NCBI GenBank assembly: GCA_943323675.2
Contig: CALPIR020000119.1
Span: 1-6,883 of the forward strand
Direction of reading: 5' to 3'
Origin: Chitinophaga pinensis
GTDB lineage: Bacteria; Bacteroidota; Bacteroidia; UKL13-3
Length of the DNA: 6,883 bases
Shown here: positions 5,866-6,883 of the stretch, piece after piece
Numbering within the stretch: the stretch's first letter is position 1
Layout: each line of letters starts with the position of its first letter
Program-made: the position numbers and the translations under genes
Notes under the pieces: generated by a model
What the model was told of the DNA's origin: nothing
Databases searched by the model: none
The model's input: the letters and a program-made list of their open reading frames with translations, nothing else

Positions 5866-6883
5866 TTAAAATTGCAGTTTATAAATAACATTTGGGAAAA
5901 AGCCCAATTGATATGTAGTACTTATTGCTTTACTTTTATCATCATAACTTTGTGAAAATACATTATCATGGTCAGTTACGTTTTGGAGATCTAAGGAAAT
6001 TGTTTGTGAAACTCTTCTTTTTTGTCCATTTATCGTGTATGCAACTTTAATATCTAAGCGATAATAATTATCGTAATAATCTGAATAGGAATTTGTTGAA
6101 AGTTGCTCTCTTCCTATTTCGTTTGATGCTGTTAAGTTAATTGGAGTAAATGCCCTACCTCCTGCATTTGTAAATTTAATATCTGTAGAAAATTTATTTC
6201 TTTGACCTTTACCAACTTTCCACTCTTTTCCTGTTAAAATATTAAAAACATATCTTCCATTAAACGCAGTATTTCTACTTACCCCGTCACTTCCTTTATA
6301 TTTTGAGCTATATATAGAAGAAGTGAAAAGTCCATAATATCCTTTACTAAAAAACTTCTCTAATGTGAATTCAATCCCATAATTTTCTCCTGTGCCATTA
6401 TTAATAAGGCTATCTTGGAGGTCAGTTTTAAATGTAGATCCTGTATTTAACATAGAATAGCTGCTAGAGAAATTATTTACAGGAACATTATAAATAGATT
6501 GATAATATACTTCAGATTTAATTCGCCAATCGTTAAATGGTTGGATATTATAGCCAACTACAAAATGATGACTCTTTGTAAAATCTAAATCTTTATTGTT
6601 ATAAATTACATTTCCATTTATATCTGTACTTTGTAAGAAATACACATTAATGGGTTGCATTTGAGAATGTAAACCATAACCAAAATTAAAGCTACTTTTG
6701 TTGTTTACATTGTATATCATGCCTAATCTTGGTTCTATTGATTTGGAACTATTTAGAAAAAAAAGTTGTGAGTGCACACCTCCATTTAAAGTTATTTTCT
6801 CGCTATAGTTGTATTTTATAAGTGCAAAAACTTGTGCTAAATTGGTGTTACTATTATAATCCCATATCTGTTTGTAGTTGTCA
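5866..6883 (-). CDS. TonB-dependent outer-membrane receptor, C-terminal barrel (5' end outside window)
   Basis: The reading frame is open to the window edge, giving 338 visible residues; the true start and plug domain lie beyond 6883. The GTG at 6777 is an internal valine codon and not a start, because the 35 codons before it (including NTNLAQVFALIKYNYSEKITL) continue the barrel pattern. Visible family features, numbered from the first full codon: SIEPRLGM (about 48-55), YGIEFTLEKFF (168-178), NTAFNGRYVFNILTGKEW (about 204-221), AGGRAFTPIN (240-249), YYRLDIKVAY (273-282), LDLQNVTDHDN (297-307) and the terminal phenylalanine of YKLQF. These fit the final barrel strands of Bacteroidota TonB-dependent receptors, often found with an N-terminal carboxypeptidase-regulatory-like domain (not visible here). 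It would import a siderophore, metal complex, glycan or similar ligand using TonB energy. The ligand cannot be deduced. The 685-base gap makes it probably a separate transcription unit. Confidence 0.92.
   Translation of the reverse strand, partial: DNYKQIWDYNSNTNLAQVFALIKYNYSEKITLNGGVHSQLFFLNSSKSIEPRLGMIYNVNNKSSFNFGYGLHSQMQPINVYFLQSTDINGNVIYNNKDLDFTKSHHFVVGYNIQPFNDWRIKSEVYYQSIYNVPVNNFSSSYSMLNTGSTFKTDLQDSLINNGTGENYGIEFTLEKFFSKGYYGLFTSSIYSSKYKGSDGVSRNTAFNGRYVFNILTGKEWKVGKGQRNKFSTDIKFTNAGGRAFTPINLTASNEIGREQLSTNSYSDYYDNYYRLDIKVAYTINGQKRRVSQTISLDLQNVTDHDNVFSQSYDDKSKAISTTYQLGFFPNVIYKLQF

Noticed and set aside
6775..6777. GTG as start of a 303-residue protein.
   Set aside because: The frame is open to the window edge and the upstream codons continue the receptor barrel, so this is an internal valine codon of a truncated gene.

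Overview
The window is an AT-rich stretch (by eye about two thirds A+T) in which every recognisable gene lies on the minus strand. The organism is most likely a member of the Bacteroidota. The clues are a TonB-dependent receptor with the C-terminal barrel style common in that phylum, start codons preceded by A/T-rich sequence rather than a Shine-Dalgarno motif, and low GC. This is inferred from sequence style, not from a database match.

Layout in the direction of transcription (right to left): (1) 6883-5866, the C-terminal part of a TonB-dependent outer-membrane receptor whose 5' end lies outside the window. (2) 5865-5181, a long AT-rich intergenic region with no recognisable gene. It holds a perfect 17-bp inverted repeat, a weaker inverted repeat just after the receptor, a possible Bacteroidota-type promoter, and short repeats near the next gene. 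(3) 5180-76, a tight five-gene operon: a LolA-like periplasmic carrier, two FtsX/MacB-fold ABC permeases, a LolD/MacB-class ATPase and an outer-membrane beta-barrel protein. The first junction is a 4-base ATGA overlap and the others are gaps of 9, 12 and 9 bases, so the five genes are almost certainly co-transcribed. (4) 75-1, a short downstream flank with nothing convincing.

Taken together the operon encodes parts for every envelope compartment: cytoplasmic ATPase, inner-membrane heterodimeric permease, periplasmic LolA-fold carrier and outer-membrane barrel. This resembles the lipoprotein-sorting machine LolCDE-LolA, but with a barrel in place of a visible LolB and with a carrier of the LolA-like family (Pfam PF17131 type) rather than classical LolA. 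The simplest reading is a dedicated trans-envelope route for a lipid, lipoprotein or other hydrophobic cargo. The cargo cannot be read from the sequence. This operon is the most interesting object in the window.
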